Source: Ruegeria sp. EL01 (lineage in GTDB: Bacteria; Pseudomonadota; Alphaproteobacteria; Rhodobacterales; Rhodobacteraceae). Taken from it: a DNA stretch of 64,000 nt. The notes below the pieces were generated by a model, which did no database searches, was not told the origin of the DNA, and saw only the letters and a program-made list of their open reading frames with translations. Position 1 is the first letter of the stretch; each line of letters opens with the position of its first letter. Of this stretch, positions 40,909 through 50,598 are shown piece after piece. The stretch lies in contig NZ_OMPS01000046.1 in assembly GCF_900313035.1 (NCBI RefSeq), positions 310,001 to 374,000 of the forward strand. The letters are read 5' to 3'. The translations under genes were made by a program, and so were the position numbers.

Positions 40909-42930
40909 TTAGCCCAACAGGTCTTTGACCTTGGCAACCGTTGCCTCTGCGGTAATGCCGAAATGCTTATACAGCTCGCCAGCCGGGGCGGATGCGCCAA
41001 AGCTCGACATGCCGATGAAGTCAGACTTGGCCTCGCGACCCCGCTCACCCAATAGCCAGCGGTCCCAGCCACCGGCGCGTACGGCGGCCTCAATGCCAAC
41101 ACGGACGGCACCGCCCGGCAGAACGCGTTTGCGGTAGGCTTCATCCTGCTGGGCGAACAATTCCATACACGGCATCGAGACAACTCGGGTTCCGATACCA
41201 TCCGCCTCGAGCATCGCCTTGGCTTCCATAGCCAACGAAACTTCGGAACCGGTCGCGATCAGAATGGCCTGACGTTTGCTTTCAGCTTCAGCCAAAACAT
41301 AGGCACCCTGCGCGGTCAGGTTCTTCGATTTGTGTTCGGTGCGAACCGTAGGCACACCCTGACGTGTAAGCGACAGAACCGAGGGGCTGTCCTTGAACGT
41401 CAGCGCCAATTCCCAAGCCTCGGCCGTCTCAATCGTATCGGCGGGACGGAACACATAGGTGTTCGGCGTCGCGCGCGAAATCGCAAGATGTTCAACCGGC
41501 TGGTGGGTCGGACCGTCTTCGCCCAGACCAATTGAATCGTGTGTCATCACGAAAACCGTGGGAATCTTCATCAACGCGGCCAAGCGCATGGATGGCCGCG
41601 CATAGTCGGTAAACGCCATGAATGTACCGCCATAGGGGCGGAGACCACCATGCAGCGCCATGCCATTCATGGCCGCGGCCATACCGTGTTCGCGAATCCC
41701 GTAGTGGATATAGCGACCTTTGCGATTTTCCGGCAGGAACACGCCCATATCGGCCGATTTGGTGTTGTTCGATCCGGTCAGGTCCGCCGAACCACCAACC
41801 GTTTCGGTCATGATCGGATTGACGATGTTCAGCACCTTTTCCGAGGACGCGCGGGTGGCCAATTTCGGCTGATCTTCCGACATCTGCTTTTTGAACGAAC
41901 GGATGGCGCCGGTCAATTTTTTGGGCGCGTCAAACGCATAAGCGCGGTTGAATTCACCCTGTTTGCGCTCAGACAGTTCTGAGAAGCGCCCTTCCCAGGC
42001 GGCCCGTTCATCTGCACCACGGGCTCCGATGGCTTCCCATGCGGCTTTTACGTTGGCGGGAACCTCAAACGCGTCATGAGGCCAATCATAGGCCTGTTTC
42101 GCGGCTTTCAACTGGTCCTGATCGGTCAAGGCACCATGCCCTTTGGACGTGTCCTGAGCGGCGTGCCCTAATGCAATGTGGCTTTCGCAGGCGATCATGG
42201 TCGGCTTGTTCGACTTTTTCGCCTTCACAATGGCTGCGTCGATGGCTTCGGGATCATGCCCGTCAATCTCGATGACCTGCCAGCCCGATGCGGCAAAGCG
42301 GCGAACCTGATCGGTGCGATCCGCCATGTCGACAGTGCCGTCGATCGTGATGTTGTTGTTGTCCCAGAAGACAATCAGTTTGCTCAGCTCGTGGCGACCG
42401 GCAAGGGTGATCGCTTCCTGGCTGACACCCTCCATCAGGCAACCGTCGCCTGCGATCACATAGGTATAGTGATCGACAACTTTCTTGCCGTAATGCGCGC
42501 GCTGGATCTCTTCCGCCATGGCAAAGCCGACCGCGTTCGAGATGCCCTGACCCAGCGGACCGGTGGTGGTCTCGACACCGTTGATCAGGAAGTTTTCCGG
42601 GTGACCGGCAGTTTTGGCACCCATCTGGCGGAAATTCTTGATTTCTTCCAGTGTCACATCCGCATTGCCGGTGAGATACAGCAATGAATAGACCAGCATG
42701 GAACCATGGCCTGCGGAAAGAATAAACCGGTCGCGGTCGGGCCAGTGTGGGGCTGAAGCGTCGAATTTCAGATGCTTTTCGAACAATACTGTCGCGACAT
42801 CAGCCATGCCCATGGGCATACCGGAATGGCCGGAGTTGGCGGCGGCGACGGCATCTAGGGTCAATGTGCGGATGGCCGCAGCTTTGTCCCAGTGTTCGGG
42901 GTTGGCATTGCGCAGCGCAGTCAGGTCCAC
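40909..42930 (-). CDS. tkt: Transketolase
   Basis: A 673-aa ThDP-dependent enzyme transferring two-carbon units between sugar phosphates. The ThDP motif [22 protein letters not shown] with NN ([10 protein letters not shown]), [12 protein letters not shown]-like and [20 protein letters not shown] motifs are present, as is the C-terminal domain ([19 protein letters not shown]). The start is GTG 42930 ([14 protein letters not shown]), with AAGGAACAAC upstream. It lies near the two gap genes, forming a central carbon block. Confidence 0.96.
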   Translation of the reverse strand: MDLTALRNANPEHWDKAAAIRTLTLDAVAAANSGHSGMPMGMADVATVLFEKHLKFDASAPHWPDRDRFILSAGHGSMLVYSLLYLTGNADVTLEEIKNFRQMGAKTAGHPENFLINGVETTTGPLGQGISNAVGFAMAEEIQRAHYGKKVVDHYTYVIAGDGCLMEGVSQEAITLAGRHELSKLIVFWDNNNITIDGTVDMADRTDQVRRFAASGWQVIEIDGHDPEAIDAAIVKAKKSNKPTMIACESHIALGHAAQDTSKGHGALTDQDQLKAAKQAYDWPHDAFEVPANVKAAWEAIGARGADERAAWEGRFSELSERKQGEFNRAYAFDAPKKLTGAIRSFKKQMSEDQPKLATRASSEKVLNIVNPIMTETVGGSADLTGSNNTKSADMGVFLPENRKGRYIHYGIREHGMAAAMNGMALHGGLRPYGGTFMAFTDYARPSMRLAALMKIPTVFVMTHDSIGLGEDGPTHQPVEHLAISRATPNTYVFRPADTIETAEAWELALTFKDSPSVLSLTRQGVPTVRTEHKSKNLTAQGAYVLAEAESKRQAILIATGSEVSLAMEAKAMLEADGIGTRVVSMPCMELFAQQDEAYRKRVLPGGAVRVGIEAAVRAGGWDRWLLGERGREAKSDFIGMSSFGASAPAGELYKHFGITAEATVAKVKDLLG

Positions 42931-43166
42931 GGGCGTTGTTCCTTCGGATTACAAGCAGATTGCGGGCTCAATACCATCCACCCCTCAAAGTGCAAGCGGA
43001 ACCGGGTATTACAGGGTTGACCTGCTTGAAGAGTGCTGCCCAAGTGATTGAAACCAAACAGTGGGTATTTTCTGTCGCATTCCGTTAGACTACGCACAGG
43101 CGGGGCCGGGTTTTGATTCGGATCATCTCGCAATAGAATGAACCTTGATAAAGAGGTGACAGGGGC

Positions 43167-44024
43167 ATGAGCCAGATAGAGGAATTACAGCACCGCATCA
43201 TCGCTGCGATGGCGCGCATCGGCAGTGGCGTTGAGGCTTTGCAAGACGAAGCTCCGGGCGACGGTGCGCAGGACGAAGCGTTGCAGGCGTCATTGGAAGA
43301 AGAACGTGTTGCCAATGCTCAGCTTCAAGAGCGGTTGAAACTGCTGAAAGACCAGCATGAACAGGAAGCGGACGAGCTGCGTAACGAGCTGGAGCAGCTG
43401 CGGTTAACATCCGGTGAGGGCAGCGAAAGTGCCGCGCTGCGGGAAGAACTGGCGCAAGCAACCGCAAAGCTTGTATCGGTCGAGGCTGCAAGGGCAGAAT
43501 TGGCAGATGCCAAAGCTGCGCTGGAAAACAGCGAAGAGCTGGACACGCTGAAAGCCGAGAACGAGAAGTTGCGCTCGGAACTGGATACCCGTGAGGATCC
43601 CGCGCCGCTGCGTGCCGAATTGGAACAACTTCAGGCGTTGATGTCGCAGGCGAAACAGATCGAAGCGGAAAACACCCGGTTGCGGTCAGAACTGGCCGAC
43701 ACGGAACGGGTCGGGGATCTAAGCGCAGAGTTAGAGATGTTGCGCGCGGAACGCACCAGCCACGGTGCCGCAATGTCGCGGCTGGATGATGATCTTCAGC
43801 GGATGCGCAAGGCCAATGAACAGTTGCGTAGCTCGATTGACGAATTAAGGGCTGCAGCAGCAGACGGCGTGCCAGATGCCGAATTGCTGAACCGGGCCAC
43901 CGTCGCCGAGCTTGAGGCAACGCGGGCCGCGCAGGCGACAGATGCAGCCGAGGCACATGCCGTACTGGCGCGCCTGGAACCCTTGCTGTCGCAGGCGAAA
44001 CTGGCAGAAGGTGAGGTGGAGTGA
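43167..44024 (+). CDS. Long coiled-coil protein upstream of zapA
   Basis: A 285-aa acidic protein, almost wholly alpha-helical coiled coil with repeated Leu/Glu/Ala heptads (LRSELDTREDPAPLRAEL; LRSELADTERVGDLSAEL). No signal, TM or enzymatic motif is seen. Its stop overlaps the zapA start (TGATG), so translation is coupled. The context suggests a cell-division structural partner, comparable to ZapB in layout but longer; this is inference. AGAGG lies upstream. Confidence 0.8.
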   Translation: MSQIEELQHRIIAAMARIGSGVEALQDEAPGDGAQDEALQASLEEERVANAQLQERLKLLKDQHEQEADELRNELEQLRLTSGEGSESAALREELAQATAKLVSVEAARAELADAKAALENSEELDTLKAENEKLRSELDTREDPAPLRAELEQLQALMSQAKQIEAENTRLRSELADTERVGDLSAELEMLRAERTSHGAAMSRLDDDLQRMRKANEQLRSSIDELRAAAADGVPDAELLNRATVAELEATRAAQATDAAEAHAVLARLEPLLSQAKLAEGEVE

Positions 44025-44419
44025 TGCCTGAATTGACCATTCATATCGGTGGGCGCGGCTTTGAAGTGTCCTGTCAGGAAGGCGAAGAGAGTTTTCTGCA
44101 GTCTGCTGCCAAGATGCTGGATGACGAGGCACAGGTCCTGTCGGATCAGATCGGGCGGATGCCGGAATCGCGGATGTTGCTGATGGCGGGCCTGATGCTG
44201 GCGGATAAGACGTCGGCCACAGAAGAAAAAGTACAGGTGCTGGAGGCCAAGTTGGCCGAAGTAGAAGCAAAACTGAACGATTTGCGTACAGCACCCCCGC
44301 CAGAACCCGAGCGCATCGAGGTTGCCGTGGTTCCTCCGTCCGTTACGGACACGTTGGCCGAACTGGCCGCGCGCGCCGAGGCGCTGGCATCGGTCGTTGA
44401 GGAGAAAAAGGCACGATGA
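44024..44419 (+). CDS. zapA: Cell division protein ZapA
   Basis: A 131-aa FtsZ-ring stabiliser. The N-terminal ZapA domain (MPELTIHIGGRGFEVSCQEGEESFLQSAAKML, quoted in part) and the coiled coil (VQVLEAKLAEVEAKLNDL) are typical; a Pro-rich linker and extra C-terminal helix make it longer than the E. coli protein of 109 aa. It overlaps the coiled-coil gene upstream and a MliC-like gene downstream (ATGA-type overlap), so three genes are coupled. Confidence 0.88.
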   Translation: MPELTIHIGGRGFEVSCQEGEESFLQSAAKMLDDEAQVLSDQIGRMPESRMLLMAGLMLADKTSATEEKVQVLEAKLAEVEAKLNDLRTAPPPEPERIEVAVVPPSVTDTLAELAARAEALASVVEEKKAR

Positions 44420-44766
44420 TCAATCTGCGCAACATCGCCGGCGGGGCAGTGATGGCAATGTCGGCCTCGGCGGCAGTGGCCGAAATCGACATTTTGTCAG
44501 TAACCTTCACCTGCGAAAACGGGGTGCCGTTACCGGTGACGTATTTCAATGCCTCTGACGGACCCGGCGCGGCGGCAACTCTGGTAGATAACAAACTGGT
44601 GCCAATGCGCCAGGTCGCAAGCGGATCCGGCATTCGGTATGAATCCACCGACGGCGAGGGCATCTACATCCTACGTTCCAAGGGGTGGAATGCGTCGATC
44701 AGCTATCAGGCGGCAGGTGATGCCGCCAGCGAGCAGGTCATTTACCAGGATTGCTCCAGCCGCTAA
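44416..44766 (+). CDS. MliC-family secreted protein (lysozyme inhibitor-like)
   Basis: A 116-aa protein with a signal peptide (MINLRNIAGGAVMAMSASAAVA). The MliC/PliC core follows: VTFTCENGVPLPVTYFNA, SGSGIRYESTDGEGIYILRSKG and an ending CSSR with two cysteines. MliC proteins inhibit C-type lysozyme through a conserved Ser-Gly/Tyr loop, and SGIRY matches that area. It is the third gene of the coiled-coil/zapA/MliC unit. Biological role is inferred. Confidence 0.82.
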   Translation: MINLRNIAGGAVMAMSASAAVAEIDILSVTFTCENGVPLPVTYFNASDGPGAAATLVDNKLVPMRQVASGSGIRYESTDGEGIYILRSKGWNASISYQAAGDAASEQVIYQDCSSR

Positions 44767-44772
44767 GCCGGA

Positions 44773-45135
44773 TCAGGCGTTTGCTTCGCGGATTTTGTCG
44801 GCCGCTTCTTTGTTGTACTCGACGCTGTTCTCTTCAAACAGCGTGTCCAACTCACCCGACAAGGTCATTTCGGTGATGATGTCGCAACCACCGACAAACT
44901 CGCCTTTGACGTAAAGCTGAGGAACGGTCGGCCAGTCGGAATAATCCTTGATACCCTGGCGAACGTTTTCGTCTGCAAGTACGTTCACATCGGTGTATTC
45001 GACACCCATGTAGTTCAAAACGCCAGCCACGCGCGAAGAGAATCCGCATTGCGGCATCTCTTTGGTGCCTTTCATGTAAAGCACCACGGTATTGGCTTTG
45101 ACGGTTTCGTCGATCTGGGATTTTACGTCGGTCAT
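44773..45135 (-). CDS. grxD: Monothiol glutaredoxin (Grx4 type)
   Basis: A 120-aa CGFS-type glutaredoxin. The active motif KGTKEMPQCGFSSRVAG, the WPTVPQLYVKGEFVGGCDII GSH-binding stretch and an N-terminal helix are present. CGFS glutaredoxins work with BolA in Fe-S trafficking. Upstream in the same direction are a 57-aa protein and bolA. AAAGGA lies just before ATG 45135. Confidence 0.95.
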   Translation of the reverse strand: MTDVKSQIDETVKANTVVLYMKGTKEMPQCGFSSRVAGVLNYMGVEYTDVNVLADENVRQGIKDYSDWPTVPQLYVKGEFVGGCDIITEMTLSGELDTLFEENSVEYNKEAADKIREANA

Positions 45136-45147
45136 GTCGTAGTTCCT

Positions 45148-45321
45148 TTACATGTCACGCTTGTGGCTATCGTTTATTCCTTGCCGCCAAGCGTTATCGT
45201 TGTTCGTTTTCTTAACGAGATTCAGGTCAGTCGCTTCCATTCCCAATGGAGGTTTTTCATCGGGGTTTGGGGGCGTCCAGCCACCCATTGATTTTAAGAC
45301 TTCGCAAATAAACTTGATCAT
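45148..45321 (-). CDS. 57-aa small protein between bolA and grxD
   Basis: The reverse strand reads MIKFICEVLKSMGGWTPPNP, DEKPPLGMEATDLNLVKKTN and NDNAWRQGINDSHKRDM, 57 aa. Its ATG (45321) overlaps the bolA stop as ATGA, and its TAA abuts the grxD Shine-Dalgarno (TAAAGGA), which is the arrangement of a translated coupled gene. It has one Cys and a WTPPNPDEKPP loop. It has no named family that I recognise. Its role may lie in Fe-S/redox work with BolA and Grx4. Confidence 0.65.
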   Translation of the reverse strand: MIKFICEVLKSMGGWTPPNPDEKPPLGMEATDLNLVKKTNNDNAWRQGINDSHKRDM

Positions 45322-45554
45322 TCCGGCACTTTAGTGGTCAGCGCCAGCGCATGCAGGTCTCCGTCCGGGCCATCCATCTTGCCCTTAAGTGCTGCATAAA
45401 CTGCACGCTGCTGCTGAACCCGGTTCTTGCCGCGAAAGCTCTCGTCCACGACCATCGCGGACATATGAACGCCGTCCTGACCGCCCACCTGTATATCCGC
45501 ATCGGGAAAGGCATCGCGCAGCAGGGTTTCGATTTCGTGGGCGCTCATCGGCAT
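45318..45554 (-). CDS. bolA: BolA-family protein
   Basis: A 78-aa BolA protein, a Grx4 partner in Fe-S and iron regulation. The class II BolA motif (QVGGQDGVHMSAMVVDESFRGKNRVQQQRAVYAAL, quoted in part) carries the conserved His. ATG 45554 (MPMSAHEIETLLRDAF) has CAGGAG upstream; the earlier in-frame ATG lacks support. It is the first gene of bolA/57-aa protein/grxD. Confidence 0.92.
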   Translation of the reverse strand: MPMSAHEIETLLRDAFPDADIQVGGQDGVHMSAMVVDESFRGKNRVQQQRAVYAALKGKMDGPDGDLHALALTTKVPE

Positions 45555-45699
45555 GTAGGTCACTCCTGAAGGTCTTTGCCAAGATGTAGAGCGATGAGCC
45601 GGGCCGCGCAAGATGTGCCAGCTCGCCGCATAAGGTTATTCCTGCGCTTACACCGCAGCGCGGAATTGCCAATCGGGCAGCCTGCAGAGGTTCAGAGGG

Positions 45700-47859
45700 T
45701 CAGGCGACCGCCGCTGCAAAGCTTGTGCGGAAGGTTTCGGTCATTTCGGCCAATGGGGCTTCGGACCCGCCAATCTTGACGGCATCCCCAGTGAAACGAC
45801 CGACCGAGATCAGCGGAACGCCAGCTTGACCTGCCGCAATCATCAGCGCCTCGGCCTGATCGAAGTTGCAGGCGACCAGATAACGGGCCTGATCTTCGCC
45901 AAACAGGAATTCAGTCGAAGCGTCGTCGAGTTGGATGCCAACTTCCGCCGCTTCAGCCAGTTCGAAGGCCGCAAGAGCCAAGCCGCCGTCTCCCAGATCG
46001 GTGCAGGCTTTGATCATCTCGCGATTGGCGCGGATGAAATCGCCATTGCGCTGTTCGGCATCCAGATCCACATGCGGGGCGTCGCCGTCTTCGCGGTTGA
46101 AGACCTCGGCCAGCAGCGCCGATTGGCCCAGATGGCCGGTCGTTTCTCCGATGACAAGCGCCACATGCCCTTCACGAACTTCGTTTCCGATGATCTCATC
46201 CGTATGGTTCAGCAGGCCAACAGCGCCGATGGTTGGGGTGGGTAAGATCCCCTGACCGTCAGTTTCATTATACAGTGACACGTTGCCCGACACGATCGGC
46301 ATATCCAGTGCCGCCACCGCCGCACCGATGCCCTTGATCGCGCCGACGAACTGACCCATGATTTCGGGTTTTTCGGGATTCCCGAAGTTCAGGTTGTCGG
46401 TTGTTGCCAAAGGCTTGGCACCAACGGCCGTCAGATTGCGATAGGCCTCGGCCACCGCCTGTTTGCCGCCTTCTTCCGGATTTGCCCGCACGTAGCGAGG
46501 CGTCACGTCCGATGTAAAAGCCAGCACTTTGTCGGTGCCATGAACACGCACCATCCCGGCACCCAGCCCAGGCGTGCGAGTGCTGTCGGCCATGACCATT
46601 GTATCGTATTGTTCATAGACCCACTGCTTGCCTGCGTAATTGGGCGAGGCCAGCAGGGCGCGCAGACCGTCGATTGGATCGATCTGAGGTACCTCGGTCA
46701 ATTCTTCCGCGGCCGGGGTCGGTTCCCAAGGGCGGTCATATTCCGGCGCGGTCGAGGACAGTTTTGACAGAACCAGATCGGCCTTCACCTCGCCATTGTG
46801 GACGATCAAAAAGCGGTCTTCGGCAATGGTTTCGCCGACGATAGCAAAGTCGAGATCCCATTTCTCGAACACGGCGCGTGCTTCGGCCTCAAGCTCGGGT
46901 TTGAGGACCATCAGCATCCGTTCTTGGGATTCCGACAACATCATCTCATAAGCGGTCATGTCTTCTTCGCGCTGGGGCACATTTTCCAGATCCAGGCGCA
47001 CACCCAGACCACCTTTGTCGCCCATTTCCACGGCGGAACAGGTCAGGCCAGCCGCCCCCATATCTTGAATCGAGATCACCGCACCGGTTTGCATCAACTC
47101 CAGCGTTGCCTCCATCAGGCGCTTTTCGGTGAACGGGTCACCAACCTGAACGGTCGGGCGTTTTTCCTCGATCGTGTCGTCGAATTCGGCGCTGGCCATG
47201 GTCGCACCACCGACGCCATCACGGCCGGTTTTGGCGCCAAGATAAACGACGGGCATTCCGACACCTGAGGCGGCAGAGTAAAAGATCTTGTCGCTGTCAG
47301 CGAGGCCAGCTGCGAAAGCGTTTACAAGGCAATTGCCATTGTAGGCTGGGTGGAACCGAACTTCGCCGCCAACGCATGGCACGCCAAAACAATTGCCATA
47401 GCCGCCGATGCCTTCAACAACCCCGTTCACCAGTTGGCGCGTCTTGTGGTGACCAGGTTCGCCGAATGACAACGCGTTCATTGAGGCGATCGGGCGCGCT
47501 CCCATGGTGAAGACGTCCCGCAAGATGCCGCCAACGCCGGTTGCCGCGCCTTGGTAGGGTTCGATGTAAGACGGGTGGTTGTGGCTTTCCATTTTGAAAA
47601 CCACGGCTTGCCCGTCTCCAATATCCACAACGCCTGCGTTTTCGCCGGGGCCGCAGATGACTTGCGGCCCGGATGTTGGCAGGGTGCGCAGCCATTTCTT
47701 GGAGGATTTGTAAGAGCAGTGCTCATTCCACATGGCCGAGAAAACGCCCAGCTCGGTAAAGCTCGGCTCGCGCCCGATGATCTCGAGGATCATGTCGTAT
47801 TCGTCGGATTTCAACCCGTGGGCGGCAATCAGATCCGGTGTGATGGCTGGCTCTTGCAT
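45700..47859 (-). CDS. purL: Phosphoribosylformylglycinamidine synthase subunit PurL
   Basis: A 719-aa short-form PurL (FGAM synthetase II), the ATP-dependent subunit of the fourth purine step; it needs PurS and PurQ encoded elsewhere. Motifs: [43 protein letters not shown] and [16 protein letters not shown]-rich coding and length match alphaproteobacterial PurL. It is downstream of bolA-grxD on the same strand with 145 bp between. Confidence 0.97.
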   Translation of the reverse strand: MQEPAITPDLIAAHGLKSDEYDMILEIIGREPSFTELGVFSAMWNEHCSYKSSKKWLRTLPTSGPQVICGPGENAGVVDIGDGQAVVFKMESHNHPSYIEPYQGAATGVGGILRDVFTMGARPIASMNALSFGEPGHHKTRQLVNGVVEGIGGYGNCFGVPCVGGEVRFHPAYNGNCLVNAFAAGLADSDKIFYSAASGVGMPVVYLGAKTGRDGVGGATMASAEFDDTIEEKRPTVQVGDPFTEKRLMEATLELMQTGAVISIQDMGAAGLTCSAVEMGDKGGLGVRLDLENVPQREEDMTAYEMMLSESQERMLMVLKPELEAEARAVFEKWDLDFAIVGETIAEDRFLIVHNGEVKADLVLSKLSSTAPEYDRPWEPTPAAEELTEVPQIDPIDGLRALLASPNYAGKQWVYEQYDTMVMADSTRTPGLGAGMVRVHGTDKVLAFTSDVTPRYVRANPEEGGKQAVAEAYRNLTAVGAKPLATTDNLNFGNPEKPEIMGQFVGAIKGIGAAVAALDMPIVSGNVSLYNETDGQGILPTPTIGAVGLLNHTDEIIGNEVREGHVALVIGETTGHLGQSALLAEVFNREDGDAPHVDLDAEQRNGDFIRANREMIKACTDLGDGGLALAAFELAEAAEVGIQLDDASTEFLFGEDQARYLVACNFDQAEALMIAAGQAGVPLISVGRFTGDAVKIGGSEAPLAEMTETFRTSFAAAVA

Positions 47860-47988
47860 CCTGTATCAGTCCCCGAGATGGCAATTGTTGGCGCCTTTTA
47901 GGGGAACGGGCCGCCGGGGGAAAGGGCAAAGGCGTTTTGTCCGGTTTGTGCATGTTTTTCACGGGTCATGTTCCGTGTTGTACAAAAG

Positions 47989-48016
47989 CAAAGAGGCGCT
48001 AAATAGCGCCTCTTTG
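47989..48016 (-). terminator. Terminator after the mscS gene
   Basis: CAAAGAGGCGCT-aaat-AGCGCCTCTTTG is a perfect 12-bp stem. On the minus strand it is followed by CTTTTG. It ends 41 bp beyond the mscS-family stop. Confidence 0.85.
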
Positions 48017-48056
48017 TTGGCATCCGAACTGCCATGCCAGAGTGTCTTGGAGTGTC

Positions 48057-50321
48057 CTACTTCTGCTGGTCCTGTTGAACCTTTTGGGCCACTGCGTCTC
48101 CTGCGGCGGCACCCACAGCTGCCTTCTGTTCTTCGCTGAGGTTTTCAGCCTCTTCCAATCCGGGAATTGCAACGCGAACCTCGCGGCGGGCAAAATCGAT
48201 GCCGTTGGCATTGAATTCGGCCTTTACGCGGTTGAAGATTTCTTTGCGCAGCGTGAACTGTTTACCGGGTTTGGCCATGAACTTGCCACGGATGATCATA
48301 CCCACATCATCAAAGTCGAAAACGCCTTGCGATTTGAAGGGCTGTAGGAACCCATCTTTGTGGGTTTCGTCCGCTATCATCTCGGCACCGATCTTTTTGA
48401 AGATCTTCTTGACTTTGTTCGGGTCGGTGTCAAACGGAACGGTGAACTTGAGCTTCATGATCACCCAATCGCGGCTGAAGTTGGTCAGCTTCTGAATTTC
48501 TCCATACGGGATGGTGTGAACCGGTCCACGATGGTGGCGGAGTTGCATCGAACGGATGGAGATTTTCTCGACCGTGCCCATGGTGCCACCGACATCGACA
48601 TACTCACCAACGCGGAAAGCATCGTCGATCAGGAAGAAGACACCGCCGACAATGTCGGCCACCAGTTTCTGAGCACCAAAGCCGATCGCCAGACCCAGAA
48701 CACCGGCACCAGCCAGCAGCGGGGTGATATTGATACCCAACGCACCCAGCGCCAACAGGCCAAAAATGACAACAATCGTTGCTTGAGCGGTAATTCGGAG
48801 CAGCGGCAGAACCGTGGCCAGACGCGATCCACCAGCCCCTCCGCCTTCACCGCCGGCTTCCTCATCCAGCGCTTCAGCCGCGGTTTGTTCTTTGGCCAGG
48901 CGGCGGTTGATCCACAGTGATACGACCTCGTTCATGATGTAGCCGACAGCGATGATGAGCAGGAATTCGATCACTGCGCCGCCAACCTCGGCACCAATGC
49001 CCGCTGATGCAACGTCGCGCAGGTCAAGTTCCCAAGTGCGCGAAATCATAAAGACAACGAACAACCCGGCCAGAACGCGACCAATCCGAATGTAACTGCG
49101 TTTGGTCGACCGATAGGCTTGTTCAGCCAGCGACCCTTCGCCGGACATCGGAGGCTGAAGGTGACGCACGAGACCACGAATGAGCGTATCCAGCGCAGGC
49201 GCTATCAACAGCCAGAACATGGTTGTGAAGTGTGGTCCCTTGGAAAGCAGAGCGAGGGTCGAAGGATCGCGCTGTGCAATAAGAAACTCGACAAGCAACC
49301 AGACCGCCGCTGAAACACCGATCGCGAAGTAGGGGTAATAATGCGCTACCTCTTCATCGAATTTGGTGTGATCAGGATCAGTGCCCAGCATCATCTGAGA
49401 CAAGCCCTCTCGGGCCGTCCATGCGATTACGCCGATATAGATGTGTATCGCGGCATTAAGCCAGAAACCAATCCGGGTCTCAGCAGGCGTGACGCCATTA
49501 AGCGCATTGAACCGGACGATAAACAGAGTGAATCCGACCAGAAGAAGCAGGCCAATCAAATTTCGGTGCAGATATTTTGCCCAGTGGTCGTCTATGTTGA
49601 CCAACCGATAATGTGGTTTGCTGGGAGCAAGTATGAAACGTGAGGCTGCAGCGCCCAAGCGTGGAACCCAGATCAGGTAAAACACAAATGGCGCGGCATA
49701 TGTAATCTGTTCTGGTGTGAGCAAACCGCGTCCAAGTGCGCGTATCACGACATAAAACACAATGAGCCCGGCGATCTCGCGGCAGAAACGGCGAAACAGA
49801 TATCGGACTGCGCCCCAAAGGTCGGCTTCCTCTTCTCCACCGGACTGTTCGTGCCATTTGCGGGTGAGCAGTCCAAACAGTTTTTCGGCTGCGTATCCGG
49901 CCACCAGAACCGTCAAGATCAACCCAAGCAGCTTGAACACGCCGTTTGATCCGAAGGTTGTTGAAAAACTGTCGAACGCTTTGACCTGCGCGCTGACGAT
50001 ATTTGGTAAAGTCGTCAGAACCTGGGTCCATGATGTGACCATCTCGGCCCAAATTTCGCTGATCTCGGTGAGTGGATCTTCGACATCTTCCTTGGCTGCT
50101 GCTTGTTTCTTCGCGACAGCATCAAGGCGTTCCAGCAGAATTGCGCGAACCTGATCGTCCGACATCCGCGCGACCAGACCATCGACTTGTTCAGGCGTCA
50201 GGTCTTCGGGAATGCTAACACTGGAGGTTGAACCCGTCGTGCCGGTCACTTGCGCGTGCAGCGGACCTGAGAGCAGTAACACTGATAGCAACGCCATCAG
50301 TATGCGAATTGGGTGGAACAT
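48057..50321 (-). CDS. Large mechanosensitive channel, MscS family
   Basis: A 754-aa membrane protein with a signal peptide and a periplasmic N-terminal region (LTPEQVDGLVARMSDDQVRAILLERLDAV), several TM helices, and the MscS core. The pore helix region LALGALGINITPLLAGAGVLGLAIGFGAQKLVADIVGGVF is characteristic, followed by the beta domain (VGEYVDVGGTMGTVEKISIRSMQLRHHRGPVHTIPYGEI, quoted in part). It resembles MscK/YbdG-type long channels protecting against hypoosmotic shock. GAGGACA lies upstream. Confidence 0.92.
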   Translation of the reverse strand: MFHPIRILMALLSVLLLSGPLHAQVTGTTGSTSSVSIPEDLTPEQVDGLVARMSDDQVRAILLERLDAVAKKQAAAKEDVEDPLTEISEIWAEMVTSWTQVLTTLPNIVSAQVKAFDSFSTTFGSNGVFKLLGLILTVLVAGYAAEKLFGLLTRKWHEQSGGEEEADLWGAVRYLFRRFCREIAGLIVFYVVIRALGRGLLTPEQITYAAPFVFYLIWVPRLGAAASRFILAPSKPHYRLVNIDDHWAKYLHRNLIGLLLLVGFTLFIVRFNALNGVTPAETRIGFWLNAAIHIYIGVIAWTAREGLSQMMLGTDPDHTKFDEEVAHYYPYFAIGVSAAVWLLVEFLIAQRDPSTLALLSKGPHFTTMFWLLIAPALDTLIRGLVRHLQPPMSGEGSLAEQAYRSTKRSYIRIGRVLAGLFVVFMISRTWELDLRDVASAGIGAEVGGAVIEFLLIIAVGYIMNEVVSLWINRRLAKEQTAAEALDEEAGGEGGGAGGSRLATVLPLLRITAQATIVVIFGLLALGALGINITPLLAGAGVLGLAIGFGAQKLVADIVGGVFFLIDDAFRVGEYVDVGGTMGTVEKISIRSMQLRHHRGPVHTIPYGEIQKLTNFSRDWVIMKLKFTVPFDTDPNKVKKIFKKIGAEMIADETHKDGFLQPFKSQGVFDFDDVGMIIRGKFMAKPGKQFTLRKEIFNRVKAEFNANGIDFARREVRVAIPGLEEAENLSEEQKAAVGAAAGDAVAQKVQQDQQK

Positions 50322-50428
50322 CGGTTTTGTCCTCGATCACAAAAATTTGTTTTTTTCACGATCATAGGGCTGCGCTTACGTTTTTCCCAGAAGATTCAGC
50401 GGCCTATTGGTGTGCAAAAGGCAATAAA

Positions 50429-50459
50429 CCAAAAAAAAGGCCGAGCACGAAGCTCGGCC
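50429..50459 (-). terminator. Intrinsic terminator of candidate sRNA/LysR transcript
   Basis: On the minus strand, GGCCGAGC-ttcgt-GCTCGGCC is followed by eight or more T residues. The stem is perfect with a 5-nt loop. It ends about 140 bp beyond the LysR stop. Confidence 0.85.
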
Positions 50460-50514
50460 GTAGTCCAACAGGGAGGTATGAAGATGATGAGCGTTACAGC
50501 ATCACCGCCTTCGA
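50431..50514 (-). ncRNA. Candidate trans-acting sRNA (about 84 nt) with CCUCCC motif
   Basis: The minus-strand sequence from about 50514 would start CTCGAAGGCGGTGATGC, contain CATCATCTTCATACCTCCCT, and end in the GGCCGAGC hairpin and U-tract. A sigma-32-like promoter (CTTGAAC-N13-CCCCTAAAT, 50549-50521) precedes it at a proper distance. The CCUCCC anti-Shine-Dalgarno motif, heat-shock-type promoter and terminator recall the RpoHI/RpoHII-dependent, Hfq-linked CcsR/cuckoo sRNAs of Rhodobacter. The exact 5' end is estimated. No good reading frame lies in the transcript. Confidence 0.5.
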
Positions 50515-50520
50515 GTGCTC

Positions 50521-50549
50521 ATTTAGGGGTCAGTTTGTTAACGTTCAAG
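50521..50549 (-). promoter_or_regulatory. RpoH-like promoter upstream of candidate sRNA
   Basis: Minus-strand CTTGAAC (50549-50543), a 13-bp spacer, then CCCCTAAAT (50529-50521). The same architecture, with the same 13-bp spacer, is seen before lon at 16426-16453. Confidence 0.55.
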
Positions 50550-50598
50550 GTATTTTAACCTTACTTTAGGGCATGTCCGATATGCGGTCGCTGCATAC

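Noticed and set aside
43198-44040. Long open frame antisense to the coiled-coil gene (280 codons)
   Set aside because: Low-complexity, Pro/Arg/Ser-rich product typical of antisense translation of a Glu/Leu/Ala-rich coiled coil.
50478-50558. Short plus-strand frame after GGGAGG between mscS and LysR genes
   Set aside because: The GGGAGG is the complement of the sRNA CCUCCC motif and is too close to the first ATG; no terminator or conservation evidence supports a peptide.
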